This document shows, piece by piece, positions 36,031 to 45,081 of a stretch of 64,000 bases of DNA. Each line of letters opens with the position of its first letter. The first letter of the stretch is position 1. The notes below the pieces were generated by a model. The model ran no database searches. It was not told the origin of the DNA and worked only from the letters and a program-made list of their open reading frames with translations. The translations under genes and the position numbers were made by a program. This stretch comes from JAEXOD01 sp963663265 (GTDB taxonomy: Bacteria; Bacteroidota; Ignavibacteria; Ignavibacteriales; Melioribacteraceae). The stretch covers positions 2,232,001-2,296,000 of the forward strand of contig CAXXXM010000002.1 in NCBI GenBank assembly GCA_963663265.2. Direction: 5' to 3'.

Positions 36031-36465
36031 GTGAAAGTTTATGACCTTCCTGAAGATGAACGAATCAAGCATAAAAGAGAATTTGATTTAGTTTACTCTT
36101 CAGGAAAAATCATATTTTCTGAGACAAAAAAACTAAAAGCAATTTATTGTTTTTTGAAAAACCAAAACGACCCGGGTACAAAAGTTGCATTTGCAATCTA
36201 CAAAAAAGCCGGAAATGCAGTTTGGCGAAATAGAGTAAAACGCCTATTGAGGGAATCTTATCGACTTAACAAATTAGAATTGAATGATTTTTGTAAATCT
36301 AACGACTTAAAGTTATTTATTGTGTTTTCTCTCAATTCCATAAATAAAAAGAAGTATAATAAGATTTACCTACAAAATATCCTACCCGAAGTAACAAGTG
36401 TTTTATTACATTTAAGTAAAACGTTAAAACCCCAAATAGAATTAAAAAAGGAAATAATAGACTAA
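36031..36465 (+). CDS. rnpA: RNase P protein component (GTG start)
   Basis: The 144-residue basic protein assists the RNase P RNA in 5' processing of tRNA precursors. The signature is 'AGNAVWRNRVKRLLRESYR', preceded by 'KREFDLVYSSGK'. GTG at 36031 is used because it lies 2 nt after the rpmH stop and starts the family N-terminus; no ATG serves the frame. It stops 1 nt before the yidC ATG. No yidD lies between rnpA and yidC. Confidence 0.95.
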   Translation: MKVYDLPEDERIKHKREFDLVYSSGKIIFSETKKLKAIYCFLKNQNDPGTKVAFAIYKKAGNAVWRNRVKRLLRESYRLNKLELNDFCKSNDLKLFIVFSLNSINKKKYNKIYLQNILPEVTSVLLHLSKTLKPQIELKKEIID

Positions 36466-36466
36466 T

Positions 36467-38326
36467 ATGGATAAGCAGACGACTTTAGCTTTTGTATTAA
36501 TAGGATTAATTCTTATTACATGGTTATATTTTAATTCTCCTGAACCTAAACCTGCTCCAACAAAAACGACTGATTCTACAATTGTTGAAAATAAAAAACA
36601 AACCGAGCCGACAACACAAGCAGAGACAAAAAAGGTTGAAAGCAAAGTTGATACTTTACAAGAGACCGGTCCATTTATTGCATCTAAATCAGGTGAGCGA
36701 ATTATTACTATTGAAACTGATTTAGCAAAGTTTGAAATTACAAGCAAAGGAGCCAGAATTAAAAAGTATTATCTAAAAAAGTATAATACTTGGTACTATG
36801 CAAGTAAAAAAGAAGATGATTTTTATAATAGACATGTACAGTTAGTTAATTCCAAAGATGGTGGTGACTTAAATTTAGTTTTTGTTACAAAAGATGGGAA
36901 ATTTGTTAATACTGCCACAATAGATTTTAACATCGATAAAGGTAATTCATATTATAATATAAAGGGAAAAGATTCTTTAGTATTTAATTGTGATTTTACT
37001 TTTGACGGGAACAAAAGGATTGGTAAAAACTATACTTTTTATGCAGATAATTACGAATCTAAAATAGAAGTAGAATTTGAAAACATGCAAGAAATAATAA
37101 GCGGTATGCGTTATGACCTTGCATGGGAAAAAGGGATTAATTTTGTTGAACAGAATAGTACAGATGAATCCACTTACGCAAATGCCAGTGCCTATGCCGG
37201 TGGCGAACAAGAAATAGTTGATGCCTCTTCAGTTGGCGATAAAGTACAGAAAGATATGAATGGTAAAATTGACTGGATAGGCGTAAGAAATAAATATTTT
37301 GCTGTAATTCTTTCGCCGGTTAATCCTAACCAGGAAGGTGGTGCTCGTTTTGAAGGAATTCATAAAGCAACCTCACGTGGTCAAAAAGAGATCTATTCTG
37401 CAAGTCTTAAAGTACCTTTTAGTGGGTCGGCAAAACAAAGTGACTTTTATAAGTTGTATATCGGACCTGTTGATTATGATATATTAAATTCTTACGGCGA
37501 TAACTATCAAGCTATATATGATTTTGGAAGTTTCTTTGGCTTAAGATTTATTACCCGACCTATATCGGAATACATTCTTCTTCCGGTTTTTCAATTTTTG
37601 CACGATTTTATACCAAATTATGGTTTTGTAATAATTATTTTCTCTTTACTGATTAAAATTGCATTACATCCGCTTTCAAAACAAAGTATGAAATCGATGA
37701 AAAAGATGCAATTATTACAGCCAAAAATTGCAGAATTAAAAGAAAAGTATAAAGATGATCAACAGCGTGTACAAAAAGAGACAATGAAGCTGTATCAAAC
37801 ATATGGAATTAATCCAGCCGGAGGATGTTTACCTACATTATTGCAAATGCCGATATTATTTGCATTATTTACGTTTTTTAACGTAGCAATAGAACTTAGA
37901 CACGAACCATTCATTTTTTGGATTACCAATTTATCTTCACCGGATGTAATTTATACTTTGCCATTTAAGGTGCCTTTATTTGGTGTAAGCAGTATTAGTG
38001 GTCTTGCTTTATTACTTGGTATTACAATGTTTTTACAGCAAAAACAAACCGTTAAAGACCCTTCACAAGCAGCAATGGTTTATATTATGCCTGTAATGTT
38101 TACTTTGATGTTTATGAATTTTTCTTCAGGTTTAAATCTTTACTATTTTATGTTTAACTTGTTTTCAATAGCTCAACAAGCAATATATAATAGACAGAAA
38201 GGGAATGTTGAATTAGTACCGGTTGCAAATCCTAAAAAACAAGGATTTTTTGCCAAGATGATGGAAGCTGCTGAAAAACAGAGTCAAGCTCAAAAGGGTG
38301 GAAATAAACCAGCAAAGAAAAAATAG
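36467..38326 (+). CDS. yidC: Membrane protein insertase YidC
   Basis: 619 residues. An N-terminal membrane anchor ('TTLAFVLIGLILITWLYF'), a linker and a large periplasmic beta-supersandwich domain (about 80-360) are followed by the conserved insertase core with five membrane segments from about 375. The core shows 'YGFVIIIFSLLIKIALHPLS', 'GINPAGGCLPTLLQMPILFALF' and 'MPVMFTLMFMNFSSGLNLYY'. A basic Lys-rich tail follows. This is the long (Gram-negative/Bacteroidota) type. It ends the rpmH-rnpA-yidC operon; the patatin gene starts 21 bp later and could be cotranscribed. Confidence 0.96.
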   Translation: MDKQTTLAFVLIGLILITWLYFNSPEPKPAPTKTTDSTIVENKKQTEPTTQAETKKVESKVDTLQETGPFIASKSGERIITIETDLAKFEITSKGARIKKYYLKKYNTWYYASKKEDDFYNRHVQLVNSKDGGDLNLVFVTKDGKFVNTATIDFNIDKGNSYYNIKGKDSLVFNCDFTFDGNKRIGKNYTFYADNYESKIEVEFENMQEIISGMRYDLAWEKGINFVEQNSTDESTYANASAYAGGEQEIVDASSVGDKVQKDMNGKIDWIGVRNKYFAVILSPVNPNQEGGARFEGIHKATSRGQKEIYSASLKVPFSGSAKQSDFYKLYIGPVDYDILNSYGDNYQAIYDFGSFFGLRFITRPISEYILLPVFQFLHDFIPNYGFVIIIFSLLIKIALHPLSKQSMKSMKKMQLLQPKIAELKEKYKDDQQRVQKETMKLYQTYGINPAGGCLPTLLQMPILFALFTFFNVAIELRHEPFIFWITNLSSPDVIYTLPFKVPLFGVSSISGLALLLGITMFLQQKQTVKDPSQAAMVYIMPVMFTLMFMNFSSGLNLYYFMFNLFSIAQQAIYNRQKGNVELVPVANPKKQGFFAKMMEAAEKQSQAQKGGNKPAKKK

Positions 38327-38347
38327 TTTTGCATTAATATAAATAGA

Positions 38348-41050
38348 ATGCTAAAAAAAATATTATTATTTTTGTGTTTTATTGGGAGTTTAAATCTAAC
38401 TTATTCACAAGATACAATTGTGTATAAGTTAGACTTAACAAACAAAACGCTCCCGTTTGGATTAACGTATAAAGAGTTTTCCTCTAAACCAAAAATTGGG
38501 TTGGTATTAAGTGGAGGCGGTTCCAGAGGATTTTCTCAAATTGGTGTTCTTAAAGCATTTCAAGAGCATTCTATTCCTATTGACTTTGTTGTTGGCACAA
38601 GTATGGGGAGTATTGTTGGAGGGTTATATTCATCAGGGTATTCTGTAAACGAAATAGATTCAATTGTTAGCAATACCAATTGGGAAGATTTGTTCTCTAC
38701 CCGTGAGGCAAATAGAAGGGAATTATTTATAGACCAAAAAATTACGGAAGATAAAGCTATTTTTTCTTTACGTTTTGATGGTCTGACACCTGTTATACCA
38801 ACCTCAATTATGAGCGGACAAAAAGTATCAAACTTTTTGAGTTTGTTAGAAATTAACGCTCCTATTCACTTTGCAGATTCTTTTGACCACTTGTTATTCA
38901 AGTATCGTGCGGTAGCAACTGATTTAGTTTCGGGCAAAAAAGTTGTACTTGCCCAAGGTTCACTCGGTAAAGCGATGCGTGCAAGTTCAAGTATTTCGTT
39001 GGTCTTATCTCCTGTGCAATACGATTCATTGTTATTAGTGGATGGTGGATTGGTTGCAAACGTTCCTGCTAATGTTGCAAAAGAGTTAGGTAGTGATATT
39101 ATTGTTGCAATTAACTCAACCTCACCTTTAAACTCGCGAAATGAATTAAATTCGCCCTGGAATGTTGCCGACCAAATGGTTAGTATTCCAATGCGGGTTA
39201 TTACCAATAAAGCCTCCGAAAATGCTGATTTTTTAATTGTTCCTGATTTAGGGGAGTTAAAAAATTCTGATTTTAAGTCTATTAAACATAGTATTACTGA
39301 AGGTTACTTTTCTGCAATGCCTTTTATTGATTCAATAAAAAGTTATAGAAAGCAGCTTATTAGAAATGCTATTGGGAATAACAACGTAATTATAAAAAAC
39401 TTTTTATTAGTTATACATGATGAATACATCAAAAATGAAATTTCTCCGATTTTTAAGTATTCAGACTCGTTAAATATTAATAGCCTTTATGAAAAACTTT
39501 ATGAAATTTACGATTCAGGAGATTTTAACGATATTTGGTTTGAAACTACTTTAGCTGGAGATGTAAATAGAATTGAAATATATTCTGAAAAAAATCCAGA
39601 TATCAAATCAATTGTATTAAATGGCATAACAAAATTAGAATTGAACAAATGTTATTCAGCTTTTAATACATTAGTAAATAATCCATATAATTCAAAAAGA
39701 ATTCTTGAATCGAGCATACGATTTTTAGAATTGTATAGAAATAAAGGGTATTCACTTGCTGAAATCGAAAGTATTAAATTTGATAGATTTAAAAAAGAAT
39801 TAATAATTAAAGTAAGTGAGGGAGTTGTAAAGGAAGTAATTGTTGAGGGGAATACAATTACAAATGAAGAGGTGATACTTCGCGAGTTTCCAATAAATTC
39901 CGGTGATATATTCCAGTACAGCCAGATAGAAAAGGGGATTATTGGATTAAGGGGAGTAAATATTTTTGATGAAATAGAAGTTACAATAGATAAAATTAAT
40001 ACTCAGAACATCGTAAAAATAAAAGTAATTGAAAAAGACCCTGCCATATTACGTTTTGGACTACGTGTTGATAATGAAAATCAAGCACAGATATCACTTG
40101 ATTTACGAGATGAAAATTTATTTGGAACAGGGACTGAATTAGGCGGTACATTTTTGGGTGGAGTAAGAAATCGTTCCTTTATGTTAGAATATAAATCGAA
40201 CCGAGTTTTTAATACTTACTTTACTTATAAATTTAGGGGTTATTATGATATAACCGATATGAATTTATATGTAGATGAAGTGATACAAAACGAAAAAAAA
40301 TTTAAGAGAATTAAAGATAGTGAATATAGACAGATAATTAAGGGAGTTTCGCTTGGATTAGGCTCGCAAGTTGGAAGATTGGGGAATATTATTGCTGAAG
40401 CACGATATGAATCAAATGAAATTAAAAACAAAAATGATTATCTCGGTTCAGTTTTTAAGTTAAATATTGCTGCCTTAAAAGTTGATTTAACAATTGATAC
40501 ACAAGATCGTTTCCCTTATCCAAGAAATGGGTTTTATATAAAAACATATTATGAAACAGCCCAACAAAATTTTGGGGGAGACGTTGGATATACAAAATTT
40601 TATAGTGATTATTTAACAACTTTTACAATTTTAAAACGGCATACGGTTACATCTCATTTTGAACTTGGATTTGCTGATGAAACTTTACCTTTAAGTCAAC
40701 AGTTTTCATTAGGAGGGCAAAACTCGTTTTTTGGATATCGTGATAATGAGTTTAGAGGAAGACAGATTCTGCTTACATCGTTAGAATACAGATATTATTT
40801 GCCAATTAAGCTGTTTTTTGATTCCTATGTGAAGTTTAGATATGATTTAGGGTCGATATGGGCAAGTAAACAGCAAATTCGGTTTAAGGATTTAAAACAT
40901 GGATTGGGTGCGACAATTTCAATGGATACACCTATTGGTCCGGCAGATTTTTCAGTTGGAAGAAGTTTTTATTTAAAGCAAGGGCTTACAAAAGATATAG
41001 TTACGTGGGGGGAAGTATTTTTCTATTTTACAATTGGTTACGCGTATTAG
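38348..41050 (+). CDS. Patatin-like phospholipase with POTRA and outer-membrane barrel domains
   Basis: 900 residues. Signal peptide about 1-20 ('ILLFLCFIGSLNLTYSQ'). Patatin domain about 48-340: oxyanion loop 'GGGSRGFSQIG', nucleophile S85 in 'GTSMGS', and catalytic D232 in 'DGGLVANVP'. POTRA-like domains follow about 415-570 ('KEVIVEGNTITNEEVILREF'), and a BamA/Omp85-type barrel fills the rest ('ISLDLRDENLFGTGTELG' ... 'FFYFTIGYAY', ending in an aromatic). This is the PlpD/type Vd-like architecture, so the esterase may be displayed or secreted. It lies 21 bp after yidC and overlaps the convergent TPR-like gene by 23 bp. Confidence 0.88.
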   Translation: MLKKILLFLCFIGSLNLTYSQDTIVYKLDLTNKTLPFGLTYKEFSSKPKIGLVLSGGGSRGFSQIGVLKAFQEHSIPIDFVVGTSMGSIVGGLYSSGYSVNEIDSIVSNTNWEDLFSTREANRRELFIDQKITEDKAIFSLRFDGLTPVIPTSIMSGQKVSNFLSLLEINAPIHFADSFDHLLFKYRAVATDLVSGKKVVLAQGSLGKAMRASSSISLVLSPVQYDSLLLVDGGLVANVPANVAKELGSDIIVAINSTSPLNSRNELNSPWNVADQMVSIPMRVITNKASENADFLIVPDLGELKNSDFKSIKHSITEGYFSAMPFIDSIKSYRKQLIRNAIGNNNVIIKNFLLVIHDEYIKNEISPIFKYSDSLNINSLYEKLYEIYDSGDFNDIWFETTLAGDVNRIEIYSEKNPDIKSIVLNGITKLELNKCYSAFNTLVNNPYNSKRILESSIRFLELYRNKGYSLAEIESIKFDRFKKELIIKVSEGVVKEVIVEGNTITNEEVILREFPINSGDIFQYSQIEKGIIGLRGVNIFDEIEVTIDKINTQNIVKIKVIEKDPAILRFGLRVDNENQAQISLDLRDENLFGTGTELGGTFLGGVRNRSFMLEYKSNRVFNTYFTYKFRGYYDITDMNLYVDEVIQNEKKFKRIKDSEYRQIIKGVSLGLGSQVGRLGNIIAEARYESNEIKNKNDYLGSVFKLNIAALKVDLTIDTQDRFPYPRNGFYIKTYYETAQQNFGGDVGYTKFYSDYLTTFTILKRHTVTSHFELGFADETLPLSQQFSLGGQNSFFGYRDNEFRGRQILLTSLEYRYYLPIKLFFDSYVKFRYDLGSIWASKQQIRFKDLKHGLGATISMDTPIGPADFSVGRSFYLKQGLTKDIVTWGEVFFYFTIGYAY

Positions 41051-41573
41051 GAGTTTTGTTGGCAAGTTTAATACATTTATCTCGTTTTTGTTCGTTTCCT
41101 AAATTTTTAAAATGTTCGGCTAATTTCAAATAAACAGGTCTCTTATTAGCAACTTTTTTTAATCCTTTATCCACCGACTCAATTATTTTTTTATTTGTAT
41201 CTAAATTAAAATCGTAATTAAACAAGTTTAACATTCCAATATATGGTGTATGGCTTTCAGGGTTAAATTTAACGGCTTTTAGATAGTAATTAAAAGCTTT
41301 TTCACACGTTTCTGTTGGGATTTCTTTGTTTTCTATAATTGACGCAGCCCATAAATAAATTTCGTAAGCGTTTTCCGGGAATTCTTTGCAGTAAGTATCT
41401 GCAAAAAGTGTTATCTCTTCTTTATTTAAAGATGGATTAGCTAATAAGGCTCTATAAATTTCCGGCTCAGATATCTGATGTTGAAGGGCTAAACGAAAAG
41501 TATCAAATAAAACATCATTAGAATCAGCACTTAAAAAAATCTTTTCAATCTCTTTTTTAATTATATTTTTCAT
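41028..41573 (-). CDS. Small TPR-like protein, unknown function
   Basis: 181 residues, no signal peptide. The helical pattern with TPR-like segments ('AFNYYLKAVKFNPESHTPYI', 'PVYLKLAEHFKNLGNEQKR') suggests a protein-interaction helical repeat. The 3' end overlaps the end of the patatin gene by 23 bp, convergent. No named family was recognised. Confidence 0.6.
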   Translation of the reverse strand: MKNIIKKEIEKIFLSADSNDVLFDTFRLALQHQISEPEIYRALLANPSLNKEEITLFADTYCKEFPENAYEIYLWAASIIENKEIPTETCEKAFNYYLKAVKFNPESHTPYIGMLNLFNYDFNLDTNKKIIESVDKGLKKVANKRPVYLKLAEHFKNLGNEQKRDKCIKLANKTPNTRNQL

Positions 41574-41635
41574 GCTAAAGCTAAGTTAAATTAAATAGTT
41601 CATTTAAATTTTAATTTAACAACATTTTCTTTAAA

Positions 41636-41670
41636 ATAAAATAGGGAAAAATAAATTCTCCCTATTTTAT
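41636..41670. terminator. Strong hairpin terminator downstream of the TonB-dependent receptor
   Basis: A perfect 12-bp stem, ataaaataggga with tccctattttat, has an A-rich 11-nt loop. It lies 14 bp past the receptor stop codon and is A/T-rich on both sides. Confidence 0.75.
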
Positions 41671-41683
41671 CTAAGTAAAAGTG

Positions 41684-43975
41684 TTAAAATTCAAATTCTA
41701 ATCCAAAAATGGGCAACAAATTCCATTGATAAGTTGCTTTTACGGTTTTGTTTTGTGTGTCCCAATAATACGAAGCAATGTTTTTCCGGTTGTAAGTGTT
41801 CCAAACACTTATATATGCAACAAGATTGGTTTTGCTGAAATAAAAGCGTTTATCAACTCTAATATTTAATGAATGATATGATGGGTAGCGTTCTGCGTTT
41901 ATAAGCGATTTGTCGAGTACGGCTCTGTTTAAATTAGAAGACTCGGTTAAATTGTATGGGGTATATGGAGTACCGCCGGCAAATATCCATCTAAAACTAA
42001 ATTCCCATTTGTTGTTCGGTTTATACCCACCTTCAAGTGTAGCATTTACTCTATTATCATAAACCCTATTACGCCAAATATTATCATTAGCTTTATGTTT
42101 AGCAATTGAATACGAAATACTTGCTAAACCATAAAATTTGTCCGCTGATTTCTTTTGAATAACTAATTCAATTCCTTTAGTATAAGCTTCCCCAGAACTG
42201 ATTATGTTTTCGTGGTTAAAGAAGAAGCCGGAACGGTAATACAGCTCATCAATTAAAAACATTTCCGGTTGAGTTGGATCAATAGGAAGATGAGAGTATT
42301 GTTTGTAATATAAATCTAATGTTAATCGTATATCTTTTGTCAACAATCTTTCATAACCAATTATCAGCTGCTCTGCTTTTGGGTCTTTTAGTCTTTTAGT
42401 TGAATTATTTTGCGAAAGAAGTACAGTAGGAAGATTTTGATAAAACAATCCTCCAAAAAGTTTTATACTTGAAAGTTCATCCACATGATATGTAAGAGCA
42501 AATCTTGGAGAAATATTTAAGTTATCATTGTGATTAAAATAATCACCTCTAACTCCCAAATTAAGTGTAAAAATTTTGAAAATATCTAAAGCATAATCAG
42601 TAAATATACCAACTTTGTAGGAGGATAAATTGCAGATTTGAGTAAATGGAGGAGTTTTATTGCCAACTGCGTCAGTAAATTCACCGAAATAATTATCGTA
42701 TTTAGATTTTAAAAGTTTGTATTCAATCCCAAATACTGATGAAAAATTAGAATTAAACTTTACATAGTTAACATTTCGTATTTTGAACTCGTTTTCGTAT
42801 GAATCGTTTTTTCTGATTAATAATTTACTGCCGGTTTCAAAATATAACTCATCAAAATTATTTGAAGAAAAAGAAACGGAAGTGTTTGAATAACCAGCAT
42901 TCCCCCAAATTTTTTGCCAGTTGATTCCATTTGTGTGAATCAATATATCTTGGTTACCAAAAAACAACATATCATTTTCTATTGCGGTTTTATTATCCGG
43001 GTCGTTTTGGTCGACACTCCAAATTCCTAATAACGTAATTTTATTAGAAGAATTTAAGTTGTAGTTGATTTTCCACTGATAGTCACTGTAATTTGGGGCA
43101 ACAGTTGTTCCAATATCAAAAGACTTGACAATTAAATCCAAATAACTTTTCCGAACCGAAACCATAAAAGAACCATCATTGGAAATTGGACCTTCAAACA
43201 CTCCACCGAATCCAATATAGTTTAAGTCCAATTGACCTTCAAAATTTCCGTGACTTCCTTCTCTAAAACTAATATCCATTATTGAGGAAAGTTTATCGCC
43301 GTATTTGGTTGAAAAACCACCGGAATAAAAGTTGACATCGCTGATAAAATCAACATTAAGGATACCAATAGGTCCTCCTGACGCACCTTGAGTTGGGAAG
43401 TGATTAATGTTGGGAATTTCTATATTATCAATATAAAATGCGTTTTCCAAAGGTGAACCACCTCTAACAATTAAGCTGTTTGATTGGTCGTTTACTTTTG
43501 CAACGCTTGGTAAACTCATCATAATTCTACTAACATCACCTGCCGAGCCGGGTGCCCTTCGAATCTCTTCATAAGAAAAATTAATAGAATTAACAGGTTC
43601 CATTTTAATCTCAGAAAAATAACCTGCCGTTACATTAACTTCTTCGGTTTGGTAAGGAGTAGGTATCAACTCAATTGTCAGTTCAGTTGTTTTATTTGAA
43701 CGAATAATAATATCAGTTTTTGTGACTGTAAAATATCCGATGTATGATACTTTTACAGCGTATGTTCCAACTGGTAAATTGTTAAAAATAAATTTACCAT
43801 TAGTATTTGTAGTGGTACCTTTATTTGTGTTTTCCAAAATTATATTAGCACCAATTAAAATTTGTTTGTTATCTTTATCTATTAATGTGCCGGAAAGTGT
43901 CCCCTGTTTTGTTTCATTTTGTGGAAATATTACAGTCACAATTACTAAAATAAATGCAAATAAATACTTTTTCAT
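41684..43975 (-). CDS. TonB-dependent receptor with carboxypeptidase-regulatory-like domain
   Basis: 763 residues. Signal peptide ('YLFAFILVIVTVIFPQ'), a carboxypeptidase-regulatory-like domain (about 22-110, 'GTLSGTLIDKDNKQILIGAN'), a plug domain (about 125-235, 'LIVRGGSPLENAFYIDNIEI') and a C-terminal barrel ending 'LLPIFGLEFEF', with terminal Phe. It has no SusD partner next to it, so a polysaccharide-utilisation role is not supported. The substrate (siderophore, vitamin B12, metal or other) is unknown. The TetR regulator lies 80 bp upstream on the same strand and could control it. Confidence 0.9.
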   Translation of the reverse strand: MKKYLFAFILVIVTVIFPQNETKQGTLSGTLIDKDNKQILIGANIILENTNKGTTTNTNGKFIFNNLPVGTYAVKVSYIGYFTVTKTDIIIRSNKTTELTIELIPTPYQTEEVNVTAGYFSEIKMEPVNSINFSYEEIRRAPGSAGDVSRIMMSLPSVAKVNDQSNSLIVRGGSPLENAFYIDNIEIPNINHFPTQGASGGPIGILNVDFISDVNFYSGGFSTKYGDKLSSIMDISFREGSHGNFEGQLDLNYIGFGGVFEGPISNDGSFMVSVRKSYLDLIVKSFDIGTTVAPNYSDYQWKINYNLNSSNKITLLGIWSVDQNDPDNKTAIENDMLFFGNQDILIHTNGINWQKIWGNAGYSNTSVSFSSNNFDELYFETGSKLLIRKNDSYENEFKIRNVNYVKFNSNFSSVFGIEYKLLKSKYDNYFGEFTDAVGNKTPPFTQICNLSSYKVGIFTDYALDIFKIFTLNLGVRGDYFNHNDNLNISPRFALTYHVDELSSIKLFGGLFYQNLPTVLLSQNNSTKRLKDPKAEQLIIGYERLLTKDIRLTLDLYYKQYSHLPIDPTQPEMFLIDELYYRSGFFFNHENIISSGEAYTKGIELVIQKKSADKFYGLASISYSIAKHKANDNIWRNRVYDNRVNATLEGGYKPNNKWEFSFRWIFAGGTPYTPYNLTESSNLNRAVLDKSLINAERYPSYHSLNIRVDKRFYFSKTNLVAYISVWNTYNRKNIASYYWDTQNKTVKATYQWNLLPIFGLEFEF

Positions 43976-44022
43976 ATTACCTCTTTGTTAATATATTTTA
44001 CAAAAGGGCGTACTTCACCCCT

Positions 44023-44042
44023 AAAAAAGCATAGGCTTTTTT
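44023..44042. terminator. Small hairpin between the TetR gene and the TonB receptor
   Basis: The stem aaaaaagc/gctttttt with loop atag is bidirectional in form. It may end the tetR transcript and so separate it from the receptor gene. Confidence 0.5.
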
Positions 44043-44055
44043 TTAAAGGAGAAGC

Positions 44056-44652
44056 TTAGTTTAAGTATTTGTTCAGGAGGAAACTAAAATATTCTTCTCT
44101 GCTTTCTTTGTTCTTAAAATCAATTTCTAAAAAACTGCTAAAAAGTTCAGGCATAATTCCGGGTAAAATTATTGCCGAAATCATCTGTACTAATGCAATC
44201 TTAAATTCTTTTTGAACAATTTTAGAATCTTTTTTTAAAACTTGGTCGATAAAATTAGATAAAAACTCGTTTAACTTTTTAACAAATAATGAATCGTAAT
44301 TATTACTTATAAAAGGTTTGAATAGTTGAGCTTTTGAAATCCCCGGATATCTTATTAATCCTTCAAACCAATCGTGAAGTAAAAACCGTACAGCTTGATT
44401 TGTTGTTAAATCTTTCTCTTTTACTTCTAATAGTGGATCTTTGAAAGCATTATATAAAGAAAACTCAAGGGCTTCTTCTAATAATTGTTCTTTGCTGCCA
44501 AAGTGATAGTTTATTGCTGCAACATTTACTTTTGCACACTCAGCAATTTTTCTAACTGTAACGGCATGAACTCCTTCACGCTCAATAAAGTATAATGTTT
44601 CGTAAAGAATTTTTTCTTTTGTGTTCTCTTTTTCGTTTTTCATAAAATTCAA
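44056..44652 (-). CDS. TetR-family transcriptional regulator
   Basis: The 198-residue protein has the N-terminal TetR helix-turn-helix: 'EKILYETLYFIEREGVHAVT' then 'RKIAECAKVNVAAINYHFGS'. The C-terminal ligand-binding half contains 'DFWFEGLIRYPG'-like segments ('LLHDWFEGLIRYPGISKAQ'). The start at 44652 or the second Met at 44643 are both possible. A palindrome immediately upstream (44661-44678) is a likely operator, so autoregulation is expected. The neighbouring TonB-dependent receptor is a candidate target. Confidence 0.9.
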   Translation of the reverse strand: MNFMKNEKENTKEKILYETLYFIEREGVHAVTVRKIAECAKVNVAAINYHFGSKEQLLEEALEFSLYNAFKDPLLEVKEKDLTTNQAVRFLLHDWFEGLIRYPGISKAQLFKPFISNNYDSLFVKKLNEFLSNFIDQVLKKDSKIVQKEFKIALVQMISAIILPGIMPELFSSFLEIDFKNKESREEYFSFLLNKYLN

Positions 44653-44660
44653 ACAAGTGT

Positions 44661-44678
44661 TTTAAACGGTTGTTTAAA
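44661..44678. promoter_or_regulatory. Candidate TetR operator
   Basis: The 18-bp palindrome tttaaacggttgtttaaa (7-bp arms, 4-bp centre) lies 8 bp upstream of the regulator start, overlapping or near its promoter. Confidence 0.6.
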
Positions 44679-44754
44679 AGTAATGAGAATTTTTGAAGTT
44701 GTCAAGTTAAATCTGATTTAAAAAATCCATTGAGCATTTTGTGATTTAGGGCAG

Positions 44755-45021
44755 AAATAGTGCGACTTCCTCCGAAGTCGAAATTCATTCTTTGGGGTTA
44801 TTTGTTACCGACATGTGATTGCTCCGCAATCATTACGAATGCGAGTGAAAAAGTTAATTGCTAGCATTTAACAATGTCCATCAGCGAAATTAAAGGTGGG
44901 TAACATATATTAAGCAACTTTATAAACTAAAAATATAACTCATTAAACACCAAAATAATTACTTCGGGATTTCGCTTTATAATATGTTATTGGTAGAATT
45001 AAATAAAGTCTAACAATAAAA
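44755..45021. repeat. Intergenic spacer with one type I two-hairpin element
   Basis: A type I element spans 44763-44832 (cgacttc/gaagtcg then tgattgctccgcaatca), followed by unremarkable AT-rich sequence with no gene. Confidence 0.7.
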
Positions 45022-45054
45022 AAGGACGCTCATCGTTTGTTGATGAGCGTCCTT
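45022..45054 (-). terminator. Terminator of the phosphodiester glycosidase gene
   Basis: A perfect 13-bp stem, aaggacgctcatc/gatgagcgtcctt, has a 7-nt loop. On the minus strand it is followed by TTTTATTG. It lies 27 bp after the gene's stop. Confidence 0.9.
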
Positions 45055-45081
45055 CAATAATTCAAAATTTAGAATTAAAAC

